DNA of 64,000 bases, from positions 2,294,001-2,358,000 of the forward strand of contig NZ_CP087168.1 in the NCBI RefSeq assembly GCF_024748615.1, given 5' to 3'. The position numbers and the translations under genes are program-made. The stretch's first letter is position 1. Each line of letters opens with the position of its first letter. Origin of the DNA: Pseudomonas sp. B21-048 (GTDB taxonomy: Bacteria; Pseudomonadota; Gammaproteobacteria; Pseudomonadales; Pseudomonadaceae). Shown piece after piece: positions 27,039-35,965 of this stretch. The notes beneath the pieces were generated by a model. That model did no database searches and had not been told where the DNA came from. It saw nothing but the letters and a program-made list of their open reading frames with translations.

Positions 27039-28196
27039 TCAAGGTTTCTGGGCGATACGCTCCAAGGCGGCCAACTGCTTGGCCATGTCCTGATCGCTGT
27101 CGGCAAAGCGCTGCGCAATGGCCTGGAACTGTTCGACGTGAGCCAGGAATGTGTCGCAGATGTCTGGGTCGAAATGTGAACCTCGCCCCTGCCGGATGAT
27201 CTCGACGGCCTCCTCGTGAGGCATGCCCTGTTTGTACACCCGTCGACTGATCAAGGCGTCATAGACATCCGCCACCGCCATCAGCCGGGCGCTGATGGGA
27301 ATCTCGTCGCCGGCCAACGCCTGGGGATACCCGCTACCGTCCCATTTTTCCTGGTGACTGTAAGCGATTTCCTTGGCCAGACTGAGGAAGTCCACCTGAA
27401 CACCAAGTTGATCCTCTGCGCGCTGGATGGCATCACGCCCCAACGTGGTGTGTGTCTTCATGATCTCGAACTCCTCTGCGGTGAAACGCCCCGGCTTGAG
27501 GAGAATATGGTCAGGAATGCCGATCTTGCCGATGTCATGCAACGGCGCCGACTTGAACAGCAGGCGGATTGTCTCGTCGTTGAGAAAATGGTTGAAGCGA
27601 GGATGATCGCGCAACTGCTCAGCCAACACCTTCACGTAGTGTTGAGTCCGCCGGATGTGGTTGCCGGTCTCGTTGTCGCGCGTCTCCGCCAGGGAAGCCA
27701 TGGCCTGGATGGTCACGTCCTGGATGGCCATCACCTCTCGGGTGCGGCGCTCCACCTCCTTCTCGAGGTAGTCGTTCTGATCGCGGAGGAAGTCCGCTGC
27801 GGCCTTGATCTTGAGCTGGGTATCCACCCGCGCCAGAACCAATGACGGATTGATCGGTTTAGTGATGTAGTCGACCGCGCCCAATTCCAGGCCATGAATC
27901 TCATCCTCGATTGCCGCCAGGGCGGTGAGGAAAATGATGGGAATATCGCGGGTTCGCGGATCGTGCTTGAGCTGGTCCGCCACCTCGTGGCCGGACAGTC
28001 CCGGCATCATGACATCAAGCAAAATCAAATCTGGTAGCGAGTCTCCCTGCAGCACCCGGAGAGCCTTCTCACCACTATTGGCAGCCTTGACACGGTAGCG
28101 ATCCTTTAGCAGATCGGTCATCAGCATCAAGTTATCAGGTGTGTCGTCGACCACCAGTAAAGTGGCCTGACGGTGATGACTCTGTTCGGCACTCAT
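27039..28196 (-). CDS. HD-GYP response regulator (c-di-GMP phosphodiesterase)
   Basis: 385 residues from ATG 28196 (gggag upstream). N-terminal REC domain with phospho-acceptor Asp in LILLDVMMPG and Lys in DYITKPI, a short coiled coil, then an HD-GYP domain: ETGNHIRRTQHYV, KSAPLHDIGKIGIPD and HQEKWDGSGYP. HD-GYP enzymes degrade cyclic di-GMP, a second messenger of motility and biofilm. First gene of the operon with the hybrid kinase; the stop lies ~55 bp before the kinase ATG. Confidence 0.92.
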   Translation of the reverse strand: MSAEQSHHRQATLLVVDDTPDNLMLMTDLLKDRYRVKAANSGEKALRVLQGDSLPDLILLDVMMPGLSGHEVADQLKHDPRTRDIPIIFLTALAAIEDEIHGLELGAVDYITKPINPSLVLARVDTQLKIKAAADFLRDQNDYLEKEVERRTREVMAIQDVTIQAMASLAETRDNETGNHIRRTQHYVKVLAEQLRDHPRFNHFLNDETIRLLFKSAPLHDIGKIGIPDHILLKPGRFTAEEFEIMKTHTTLGRDAIQRAEDQLGVQVDFLSLAKEIAYSHQEKWDGSGYPQALAGDEIPISARLMAVADVYDALISRRVYKQGMPHEEAVEIIRQGRGSHFDPDICDTFLAHVEQFQAIAQRFADSDQDMAKQLAALERIAQKP

Positions 28197-28811
28197 GGAG
28201 AACGGCTCCCTTGCCAGATGCTGATATCCCAAGGGTGACGTTTTTCTGCCCCCTCAATGGAGGACAGCTTAGCTGTACTTCTCTTGGGCTGCCGTACCAG
28301 CTTCAGAGCTACGCTGGGAAGCGTAGAAGTATCAAAGCGCGAATGTGGCCATGTAGCCTCACTGGCTACGATGCGTCATTGGCAACCGCTCAAAGGAAAG
28401 AATCTCCGAGACTGCCGGCACCTCCTGTATGAGTAGTAGCTTGGGTCGTACGCGGACGAAGACGAACGTCCGCTACTGGCCGAGGCTGTGTAAAAAACGG
28501 TTTAGAGCAGGTTTGAAAGTCAGAACCAGAAAGAAAATCGCGCTCCTACGCAAATTTCAGGGGCCGCTGATACACCAATCATTGGCCGATTTTACGTAGC
28601 GACGCAGACTTCAAAACCGTATCTGCGTTTTTACACAGCCTGGGCCGAATGCTGCCTGTCGCGAAGGGTTGAAATCGACCTGAAGCTGCCCGTTGAATCA
28701 GTCCCTATTGGGTCGACTGTTGCCGGCCGTCACAGGTCGGAGCCGACCTGAAGCTGACATTACCCTCTGTCAGCTCCAGGTCTTCTCTCGATCCAGTGGT
28801 TTGTGGGCTAT
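28197..28811. other. Intergenic region with MITE-like element and repeated tail
   Basis: Upstream of the HD-GYP gene there is ~290 bp without recognisable features (28197-28483), then a 157-bp element with inverted ends (28484-28640, listed separately). After that comes a tail (about 28645-28760) resembling sequences at 30580, 39300 and 45140. No gene is visible. Confidence 0.5.
28484..28640. mobile_element. MITE-like element with terminal inverted repeats
   Basis: The ends ggctgtgtaaaaaacg (28484-28499) and gcgtttttacacagcc (28625-28640) are inverted copies of one another, with 13 perfect bases at each tip. There is no coding capacity in the 157 bp. The tip ggctgtgtaaaa resembles ends of some IS5-family elements in Pseudomonas, which could mobilise it. 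A clear target-site duplication was not seen. Confidence 0.5.
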
Positions 28812-29474
28812 TCAGCGGCGCCACGATCCCCCAGGCAATTCTGTCTGCCGATGCGCTGCAGCCAAGGCGACCTTCAGCCCCTCTTTATCCAGCGGTATGC
28901 AGTAGGCGGGTTTAGCCCGTTCGAATCGCCAGCTTTCATCAAGGCTGCCCGCATCTGCCGCGTCGAATCCAATCTCGTCCAGTAACTTGATCACCAGCGC
29001 TTTCGCCGCCGGATCATCCGCCGCGATCGGCAGTGCGCGTCGGTCGGGCGCTGCTTTCGGGCGCGAGTCCTGCAGCAGGTCCTGGGCGAGGATTGCATTG
29101 AACACCTTGACCACGCTGGAGTGGGGCAGATGCTCGGCGAGCAGGCGGCTGGTGGTGGTTTCGAATCGGTCGAGCGCGGCAATGTGACCGTCACGTTCCG
29201 GGTAGTAGTTATTGGCATCCAGCACGATTTTACCTTCTAGCGATTTGGCCGGAACGCTTCGGTAATGCTCAAGAGGAATGGCCACGAGTACAACGTCGCC
29301 AAATTGTGCTGCGTCCTCGGCAGTGCCGACCTGACTGCCAGGAATTCCACTGAGCACGCTGCTCATGGTCTGTGGCCCACGTGAATTGCTGAGCATCACC
29401 TCGTGTCCCGCCGCGATAACCAATTGCGCCACTGCACGTCCGATGAAGCCCGCCCCAATAATGCCGATACGCAT
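28812..29474 (-). CDS. NADP-dependent F420-reductase-like oxidoreductase
   Basis: 220 residues: Rossmann loop at the N-terminus (MRIGIIGAGFIGRAVAQLV), then NSRGPQTM, VVLVAIPLEHY and VLDANNYYPERDG. This is the COG2085 family, related to F420H2:NADP oxidoreductase, which in Pseudomonas is of uncertain substrate. Divergent from a LysR gene that is probably its regulator. Confidence 0.85.
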   Translation of the reverse strand: MRIGIIGAGFIGRAVAQLVIAAGHEVMLSNSRGPQTMSSVLSGIPGSQVGTAEDAAQFGDVVLVAIPLEHYRSVPAKSLEGKIVLDANNYYPERDGHIAALDRFETTTSRLLAEHLPHSSVVKVFNAILAQDLLQDSRPKAAPDRRALPIAADDPAAKALVIKLLDEIGFDAADAGSLDESWRFERAKPAYCIPLDKEGLKVALAAAHRQTELPGGSWRR

Positions 29475-29574
29475 GACCTTGCTCCGCTGGTTGGTAAGAA
29501 GAAACCATGATGATTGCCAACCAAGGACAGATAAATGATCATCGATTACTTAGTCTCGTTACCAGGAGTGTTGA

Positions 29575-30471
29575 ATGATGGATCGCCTGACGAGCATGGG
29601 GGCGTTTGTGATGGCGGCGGAATCCGGCTCCTACGCCAGCGCCGCCGAGCGATTGGGCCTGTCGCCGCAGATGGTGGCCAAACATGTTGCCGCGCTTGAG
29701 CAGCGGCTAGGTGCGCGGCTACTGAACCGGACCACCCGACGCCAGAGCCTGACTGAGTTGGGCAGCGCTTACTACGAGCGTTGTAAGCACATTTTGAGCG
29801 AGGCTCAGGCTGCCGACTCCCTTGTGCAGATCATGAACGACACCCCGCGCGGCAAACTGAAAATCAGCGCTCCCGTAACGTTCGGCTCCTATAGCCTCAT
29901 GCCCTTTGTGACGGAGTTTTTACGTCAGCACCCGGAGGTCGAAATCGATCTGCATTTGACCGATCGCTTCGTCGATCTGGTGGAGGAGGGTTATGAAGTG
30001 ACTTTCAGGATTGGCCCATTGACCGCGTCCAGTTTGACCGCCAGGCCGTTGGCGCCTTATCGGTTGGTAGCCTGTGCGGCACCGAGCTATCTGACCGACC
30101 GCGGAGTGCCGCAAGTACCGGATGATCTGAAGAATCATGAGTGTCTGGGATATGCCTATTGGTCCCGGCCGGCCGACCGCGAATGGATATTCTGCAAAGG
30201 CTCCGCAGTTGAGCGGGTACAAGTCGTCAGTCGATTGCAGGTCAATGAGAGCAAAGCACTGCTGTCGGCAGCACTGGACGGGTTCGGGATTGTCCTTGGA
30301 CCGGAAGACTTTCTTGAGCCCGCGTTGCGCAGCGGTGGGTTAGTTCGACTGTTAGCTGACTACCAGGCACCGAGCCGACAAATGCATTTGCTCTACACGG
30401 CCAATCGTCAGAGAACAGCCAAACTTCGACGATTTATCGATGCTGCGCTCGCCCGCTTTGGTGCTCATTGA
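29575..30471 (+). CDS. LysR-family transcriptional regulator
   Basis: 298 residues; start ATG 29575 after aggag (ATG 29578 is adjacent). DNA-binding part GAFVMAAESGSYASAAERLG and QMVAKHVAALEQRLGARLLN; C-terminal effector domain of the CrgA type (DRFVDLVEEGYEVTFRIGPL). Divergent from the 28812-29474 oxidoreductase with a 100-bp intergenic region that holds ttggtaag and ccaaccaagg, a possible operator pair. Confidence 0.9.
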   Translation: MMDRLTSMGAFVMAAESGSYASAAERLGLSPQMVAKHVAALEQRLGARLLNRTTRRQSLTELGSAYYERCKHILSEAQAADSLVQIMNDTPRGKLKISAPVTFGSYSLMPFVTEFLRQHPEVEIDLHLTDRFVDLVEEGYEVTFRIGPLTASSLTARPLAPYRLVACAAPSYLTDRGVPQVPDDLKNHECLGYAYWSRPADREWIFCKGSAVERVQVVSRLQVNESKALLSAALDGFGIVLGPEDFLEPALRSGGLVRLLADYQAPSRQMHLLYTANRQRTAKLRRFIDAALARFGAH

Positions 30472-30554
30472 GCAGATTTTTGAGTTATCTCAGCCGCATT
30501 GATCTGTGACTGATCTCGGTCGCAGGCTGCTGTTTGATTGACTGGCTGCTTCTG

Positions 30555-30620
30555 GCCGTCGAGGTATTTAGCGCGTTCTCACACAGCCTGGACCCATTGC
30601 TGCCGGGGACGACGGGCAGA
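30555..30620. repeat. Second copy of the MITE end plus tail repeat
   Basis: gcgttctcacacagcctgga followed by cccattgctgcc matches the right end and tail of the element at 28625-28665 (gcgtttttacacagcctggg, ccgaatgctgcc). The left end is absent, so this is a partial copy. The rest of 30472-30690 has no recognisable feature. Confidence 0.4.
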
Positions 30621-30689
30621 AATCAGCAAAAAGCAGATATAGGCGCGTGCTTCGTTTATGGGGGTTGTGTGGTTCAGGCATCGCGCAGG

Positions 30690-31149
30690 CCGGATTTAGT
30701 GCGGCTGCCGATTTCAGCATCTTCAAGATCACCAAAGCAAGAGCGCGGCTTTTTGGTCTCGGTATCCAGCACTTCCAGCGAAAGCTTTTCGTGGACGTTC
30801 ATGGCATCTAGTACAGTGTCCAGAACGCGTTTGGGAGCAGGCCGTGCGTCACTTGATACGCCGAGTGATTGTTTACCTGGGCGATCACATCTTCCTGGCG
30901 GCTGATGCGCTGACCGATTCCTGTGAGGAACTGCAACTGGTCGTCATCGCTCGCTTTGGCACCAAAGATATCGTTCAGCGCCTCGATGATTTCCGACAAG
31001 CGTTTCTTCTCCGGAACATGGAGCTTGCCGCTGCCCACATCACTACCAAGTTTGAGGGCGTATTCGCCTGGCGTTCGGCGCGCTTGCTCAGGCGGTAGGC
31101 TGTTCGTACAACCTCGGGAATGAATGCGAGACTTTCGCCGCGCGCTCAT
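30690..31149 (-). pseudogene. C-terminal remnant of a type I restriction enzyme R subunit
   Basis: On the minus strand: GSGKLHVPEKKRLSEIIEAL, NDIFGAKASDDDQLQFLTGI and QRISRQEDVIAQVNNHSA match the HsdR C-terminal region. The frame then breaks near LLPN and resumes in another frame as PKRVLDTVLDAMNVHEKLSL and EVLDTETKKP, with a further break before ALVILKML. The N-terminal nuclease and helicase domains and hsdM/hsdS are missing. It is debris of a lost restriction system. Confidence 0.65.
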
Positions 31150-31216
31150 GAAACAGCCCGGCGGGTACCGGGCTCAGGGGAGATAGGTACTGATCGCAAA
31201 ACGTTGGGCTGTCCCC

Positions 31217-33088
31217 TTACTTCAGCATCGGCCAATACCCTGAAACGTCCTTCGACTGAGTGAGGATGCGCATCATCCGGACGCCCCATTGCACGCCTGC
31301 GGCTTTGTAGCGAACAAGCGAAACCACAAGTGAGAGCACCCAGATCTGCGGCACGTAGAGGATGACCCATGTGAGGATCGTGCTTAGGCTGAAGTGGAAA
31401 CTCGGGACGAACGACGTGAATCTCAGTAGCACGAAACCATCCGGGTGCATGGCCATGAACAGGCTCAGCAACAGCGCGCCAGGCACGCTCACGAGGATTA
31501 GCCGAGCCCAAGACCGCTGTGCCCAGTCCCACGTTCGAGGCGCCATCAGGGAGAGCATGAACCGGTTAAAGATCATGGACGCTATGATCCAACAGAGCAG
31601 CTGCCAGTAGTCGTGATTGCTCGCGACGTTATACACAAGGTAGCTAAGGGGCTGCCCGAACCCGCTTAGGACCTGCTTAGGGTTGTGCATGAGCGCCAGG
31701 ATGCCGAAGAAGCCTTCGTTGCCCGCAAGCACCGTCGGTGTGCCATGGGTCAGGATGCTCATCAGCGCATACAGGCAGATTAGAACCTTGCAAATTTGGA
31801 ATGAGAACCCGAACACAGCACTCCACCGGAACGAGCGGCGAGTCGTCAAAATATGCAACGTAGACTGGGCTCTTGCGCCGATGAACATCGTGGCGTCTTC
31901 ATGGCTGATAATGCCTTTGGTTACCGGCGTAGTGTGTTTAACATCAACATTCTCGTCGGTCTCCTTGATGAGCTGCCGCGCGATCCTGGAGCTGGATGCG
32001 GTATTGACTTTCTTGATGTTTTTGAAATCTTTGACACCCTCGACAGACTTTTTGAATCCCCCACTCAAGACGCCGTCGAGGAACACCGATTCCAGAGTTG
32101 GCCCAATGAACCGGCAACTGCCTGAAGTGCCTTGGTATGAGACTGAGGCCTGTGCCGCGACAACGTGACCGGTGGCGGTAAAAACGCTCGGGTCTTCGTT
32201 CGCCAACTGATAGCGATCAACACTGAAAACCGTGTGGCTCTGCGGTGCGTTGATCATGTCTTTCATGGCCTGGTCCAGCCAGCCAGCGCTCAGGTTACTC
32301 CAGCGGTAAAGCACCTTCGTGTCGGCGTAGACGTCCAGGTGGTATTCGTAGATCAATTGTCGTGCGCCGCTGCACGTATTGCACGTTACTTGGCCCCGGT
32401 TGCATATGGTGCAGTTCTGGCGGCCGCCACCGTGACACCCGTCGCATGTCATCATCGTCGAGCCATGACAGCGGCCGCAGGTATGGCCGGCAACGCCCGA
32501 GCCGTTGCACTGGTTGCACCTGCCGTTGCCCGCGTAAACGCCCGAGCCCCCGCACGCCGTGCAGTGACGGCTGTGCGTGCTGTTTCCGGTACCGCTGCAT
32601 CCGGTGCATCGCAGTCGGCACTGGCCGTGGCATTGCCTGCAGGTATAACTGGCATGGCCGTTACACGTCGAGCAGTTGACGGTCCCTTGCCCAGAACAAC
32701 CTTTGCAGTCCTCTACACTGCAGCAGACCTCGCCATCGCTTGTGAGGAGAAACTTCATGGGTTCGCGGTAGAGATTTCCATTGCTTTGGAACTTGGTCAG
32801 CATCATCTCGCGGTAGTGACCCGGGTAGGCCAGTAGCGCACCTTGACGGTGGGTTAGCACCGCCATGATCTGTGACGGTGCGTACATCGGCCCAGTGGCA
32901 TAGCGAACCGGACGGCTGTTGTATTGGCACGTGTAGTTAACCGTAACCGTGTAGTGAACGTCTGCCCGGTGCTGCTCGATATCTCGGACGCTAAATGGAT
33001 CGGTGACCTTCTCGCCATAGGCATCTTGCGCTTTGGCCTTCATTGCTTGAGCGATCTGGTCTGGAGTGAATGGTGTCGCTGCTGCCAT
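31217..33088 (-). CDS. Membrane protein with ten DnaJ-type CxxC zinc-finger motifs and no J domain
   Basis: 623 residues; start ATG 33088 after cagggaacgg. An N-terminal ~120-residue domain is followed by a cysteine-rich block (about 125-245) of ten CxxC motifs, many of the CxxCxGxG form: CKGCSGQG, CSTCNGHA, CRQCHGQC, CTGCSGTG, CTACGGSG, CNQCNGSG, CGRCHGST, CDGCHGGG, CTICNRGQ, CNTCSGAR. DnaJ has four. A mixed soluble region (about 250-430) and four to five hydrophobic segments follow (QICKVLICLYALMSIL, LLCWIIASMIFNRFML, ILVSVPGALLLSLFMAM, TWVILYVPQIWVLSLVV). No J domain or HPD motif is present. It sits alone between hsdR and integrase debris. Zinc binding is likely; function is unknown to me. 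Confidence 0.7.
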   Translation of the reverse strand: MAAATPFTPDQIAQAMKAKAQDAYGEKVTDPFSVRDIEQHRADVHYTVTVNYTCQYNSRPVRYATGPMYAPSQIMAVLTHRQGALLAYPGHYREMMLTKFQSNGNLYREPMKFLLTSDGEVCCSVEDCKGCSGQGTVNCSTCNGHASYTCRQCHGQCRLRCTGCSGTGNSTHSRHCTACGGSGVYAGNGRCNQCNGSGVAGHTCGRCHGSTMMTCDGCHGGGRQNCTICNRGQVTCNTCSGARQLIYEYHLDVYADTKVLYRWSNLSAGWLDQAMKDMINAPQSHTVFSVDRYQLANEDPSVFTATGHVVAAQASVSYQGTSGSCRFIGPTLESVFLDGVLSGGFKKSVEGVKDFKNIKKVNTASSSRIARQLIKETDENVDVKHTTPVTKGIISHEDATMFIGARAQSTLHILTTRRSFRWSAVFGFSFQICKVLICLYALMSILTHGTPTVLAGNEGFFGILALMHNPKQVLSGFGQPLSYLVYNVASNHDYWQLLCWIIASMIFNRFMLSLMAPRTWDWAQRSWARLILVSVPGALLLSLFMAMHPDGFVLLRFTSFVPSFHFSLSTILTWVILYVPQIWVLSLVVSLVRYKAAGVQWGVRMMRILTQSKDVSGYWPMLK

Positions 33089-33510
33089 TTCCGTTCCCTG
33101 GATGAGGTATCGGTGGATATTTTATGGGGCATCTTGCCATCACTGTCCAAATGTCGACACAAGATTGATGTTCATTTGCTCCTTCGCCAAACCTTGCCTA
33201 TCACTCGAGTTGGTTGGGTGCGCAATGAGGTCACTTCCAGTGGCATCCAGAGCGTGTTGATGTGGATAGAAATTTCAGCTCACTTTTATCGGAGCGGCCT
33301 TGAGTATCGGTGTCCTTTTCGATGGACTGAGGTTTGTTAACGGTGCCTGGTCGCGCTAATTTCTAGGCTGCATCCGTTTGAGATGCTTCATTATGTTCGT
33401 GATTTGTTATGGCTCGATGGATGAAACTCAGTGATCGCTTCTGGCCGAATGCGACCACCACTCCCTGTGACTGATCCACCCTTGTCCTCCTTCAGCGTGG
33501 AGGACAAACC
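33089..33510. other. Intergenic region, nothing recognised
   Basis: About 420 bp between the zinc-finger membrane protein and the integrase remnant. No frame here has gene-like codon use. The stretch before 33511 carries gcgtggaggacaaacc, the ribosome binding site region of the former integrase. Confidence 0.5.
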
Positions 33511-34060
33511 ATGAACACTATTGCTACATACAGCCATCAGCCTTGGAACAAGGGAAAACTTGTCGGGCAGGAAGCCCCGCTCCGAGTCAGAGGTATCTGG
33601 GCCATCCGGGTCAGACTCCAACTCGCGGAGAAGACACGGGATCTGGCTCTCTTCAACTTGGCTATCGACAGCAAGCTGGGTGCCTGTGACTTAACCAAAC
33701 TGAGAGTACGAGACATAGCCCAACATGTGTCGTCACGGGCCATCGTTATGCAGCAGAAAATTCAGCACCCAGCGCAATTTGAAATCACTGAGCAAACCCG
33801 AACGGTTCTGGAGGCTTGGATGCATCAGGCCCACCTCCCGGTTACACGACTCAGATCAACTATCCACCAGGCAATACGCTCGAATAGTCCAAGCATGGGT
33901 GATCGTCATTGGCCTTGACCCAACCCTGTACGGTACTCACACGCTGCGGCGAACCAAGGCATCGCTGATTTATCGCAGGACGAAGAACCTGAGAGCTGTC
34001 CAACTCCTGCCTGATCACAGGAAGCTTGAAAGCACCGTCAGATACATGGGAATGATGCCG
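33511..34060 (+). pseudogene. Tyrosine recombinase (phage-type integrase), frameshifted and partly deleted
   Basis: ATG 33511 after gtggagg opens WNKGKLVGQEAPLRVRGIWA, RLQLAEKTRDLALFNLAIDS and FEITEQTRTVLEAWMHQAHL. Around 33840-33870 the frame shifts and some residues are lost; it resumes as LSTRQYARIVQAWVIVIGLD, then GTHTLRRTKASLIYRRTKNL with the catalytic Arg and LLPDHRKLESTVRYMG with the His and final Tyr. The LGH motif reads PDH. The 3' end runs into the end of the MFS gene. It is a ~200-residue integrase of the short Pseudomonas type, no longer functional. Confidence 0.75.
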
Positions 34061-35249
34061 CAAGCGAGTGCTCTCGAATCCGTCGATACCCCCAAATAGC
34101 TACCAGCAATACAGCTGCTCCGGCTGCCAGAGCAACGTTAAATCCATAGCGAGCACCTTCCATATCCACCAGTTGGCCCGACGCTGCAGCACCCATCGCC
34201 ACCCCAACATTCAAGCCCGCCAGTAACCAGGTCATGCCTTCGGTCAATTGTCGTTCCGGCACAATTCGCTCAACCAAGGACATCGCCACAATCATCGTGG
34301 GCGCAAAGAATAACCCGGCCACCAACACTGCTCCCGAGAGGCTGGCAATGTTACTGGCCATCAACAAGGGCAGTGTCGTTGCGGCAGTTGCAAGGCCACC
34401 CAACAGCAAGAGTTTGTGCAACGGTGTTTTCAGTTTTAGCGCACCGAACAACAAGCCCGCGGCGCACGAGCCGATGGCGTAACAGGACAACACGATACTG
34501 GCCGCCGCCGGACTGCCCATTTGTTCAGCGAACGCGACACTCACGATATCGACAGTTCCGACGATGACGCCCATCGCGACCATCAGCAATGTTAATAGCC
34601 GGACGTCTGCCAAGCGAAAGATTGAGGCTGTTCGCGTGCTCATTTCTTCAGCGTATTCTACTGGCGGTTCGGTGGATACTTGTGCTGCCAAAGCAAGTGC
34701 GCCAATCGCCAACAGTACAACTGCCGCTAATGGTCCTGCCTGGGGGAAGACGGCCACGCTCAAACCAACGGAAATCGGGGGGCCTGCGATAAACGTCACT
34801 TCGTCCAGCACGGTTTCAAGTGAGTAAGCTGTTTGCAGGTGCGGCTTGCCCCTGTAGACCGCAGTCCAGCGAGCGCGGACCATGGCCGACATGCTCGGCA
34901 TGAAGCCCGCTAACATAGCGGCCACGAACAAAGCCCAATCGGGCGTATGCCAGTAGGTACAGGCAAGCAGTAGAAGAATACCCAAAGCACTGATGCCAGC
35001 AGACAACGGTAGTACCCTGCGTTGACCGTATCGATCCACCATGCGTGAAACCTGCGGTGACATCAATGCATAGGTCAGGACGAAGGTGGCAGAAACCGCG
35101 CCTGCCAGTGCGTAGTTGCCCCGCAACTGCGAAAGCATGGTGATGATGCCGATACCTGTCATGGGGAGCGGTAAACGGGCGAGGAGGCCTGCCAGGGAGA
35201 ATCCCCTGGTGCCGGGGGCTTGGAACAGTATTCGGTACGGATTGGCCAT
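34038..35249 (-). CDS. MFS efflux transporter
   Basis: 403 residues, twelve helices, start ATG 35249 with aaggag 8 nt upstream. Typical drug/metabolite exporter sequence: MVDRYGQRRVLPLSAGISAL (loop 2-3 motif), TVLDEVTFIAGPPISVGL. The last ~8 residues (SLAASFPCI) are read from DNA that overlaps the integrase remnant, so the original C-terminus may have been replaced. Divergent from a TetR gene through a palindromic operator, indicating substrate-inducible efflux. Confidence 0.85.
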   Translation of the reverse strand: MANPYRILFQAPGTRGFSLAGLLARLPLPMTGIGIITMLSQLRGNYALAGAVSATFVLTYALMSPQVSRMVDRYGQRRVLPLSAGISALGILLLLACTYWHTPDWALFVAAMLAGFMPSMSAMVRARWTAVYRGKPHLQTAYSLETVLDEVTFIAGPPISVGLSVAVFPQAGPLAAVVLLAIGALALAAQVSTEPPVEYAEEMSTRTASIFRLADVRLLTLLMVAMGVIVGTVDIVSVAFAEQMGSPAAASIVLSCYAIGSCAAGLLFGALKLKTPLHKLLLLGGLATAATTLPLLMASNIASLSGAVLVAGLFFAPTMIVAMSLVERIVPERQLTEGMTWLLAGLNVGVAMGAAASGQLVDMEGARYGFNVALAAGAAVLLVAIWGYRRIREHSLAASFPCI

Positions 35250-35307
35250 GCTCGATGCTCCTTATCAAATGAGTTCAGCTTGTCGGGGCGTCGCTGAACT
35301 GGGAATA

Positions 35308-35357
35308 TACATTCACCGCGTATGATTAAAATCCTATAATCATACGCGGTGAATGTA
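35308..35357. promoter_or_regulatory. TetR operator: 21-bp perfect inverted repeat over two divergent promoters
   Basis: Arms 35308-35328 (tacattcaccgcgtatgatt...) and 35337-35357 are perfect inverted copies around an 8-bp spacer. For the TetR gene, ttcacc (35312-35317) and tataat (35335-35340) make a -35/-10 pair with 17-bp spacing. On the other strand the mirror-image ttcacc and tttaat make the promoter of the MFS gene. A repressor bound here would shut both genes. Confidence 0.8.
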
Positions 35358-35383
35358 AATGGCTTGTTGGTCTAGGAGATATC

Positions 35384-35965
35384 ATGGTTCGACGTACACG
35401 CGCTGATATGGAAGAAACACGTACCACGTTGCTGAAGACCGCGCGCCAGGTGTTCAGCGAACATGGCTATGCCGAAACATCCATGGATGATTTGACAGCG
35501 CTGGCTGGCCTGACGAGGGGCGCGCTTTACCATCATTTCGGCGACAAGAAAGGTTTACTCACGGCCGTGGTCGCTCAAATTGATGCGGAGATGGACACGC
35601 GGCTACAAGTGATTTCGGACAGTACAGACAACGCATGGGAAGCTTTCAGGGACCGCTGTCGCATGTACCTGGAAATGGCACAGGAGCCTGAGATACAGCG
35701 CATCGTATTGCGGGATGCGCGCGCTGTTCTGGGTAGCTCCCCACCAGAAGCGCATCGGCACTGTGCAGCCTCCCTACAAAAGATGCTTGAGCAACTGATG
35801 CTGCAAGAGACGGTTGTACAAACCGATCCCGAAGCATTGGCGATGCTGATCCATGGTGCCTTGTGCGAAGCAGCATTCTGGATCGCAGAAGCTGAGCCAG
35901 GTTCAGATAGGCTGTTGCAGGCCCTGGGGGCGCTTGAGCTTCTGCTTAAGGGCGTCCGTAGCTGA
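35384..35965 (+). CDS. TetR-family repressor of the divergent MFS gene
   Basis: 193 residues, ATG 35384 after taggag. N-terminal TetR DNA-binding domain (LLKTARQVFSEHGYAETSMD, LTALAGLTRGALYHHFGDKK); C-terminal ligand domain of the AcrR/TetR_C type. The nested operator upstream argues that it controls itself and the exporter at 34038-35249. Confidence 0.92.
   Translation: MVRRTRADMEETRTTLLKTARQVFSEHGYAETSMDDLTALAGLTRGALYHHFGDKKGLLTAVVAQIDAEMDTRLQVISDSTDNAWEAFRDRCRMYLEMAQEPEIQRIVLRDARAVLGSSPPEAHRHCAASLQKMLEQLMLQETVVQTDPEALAMLIHGALCEAAFWIAEAEPGSDRLLQALGALELLLKGVRS

Noticed and set aside
32165..32836. 223-codon plus-strand frame opposite the zinc-finger protein
   Set aside because: An Ala/Val-rich translation created by the antisense of the repeated Cys/Gly codons; not gene-like.
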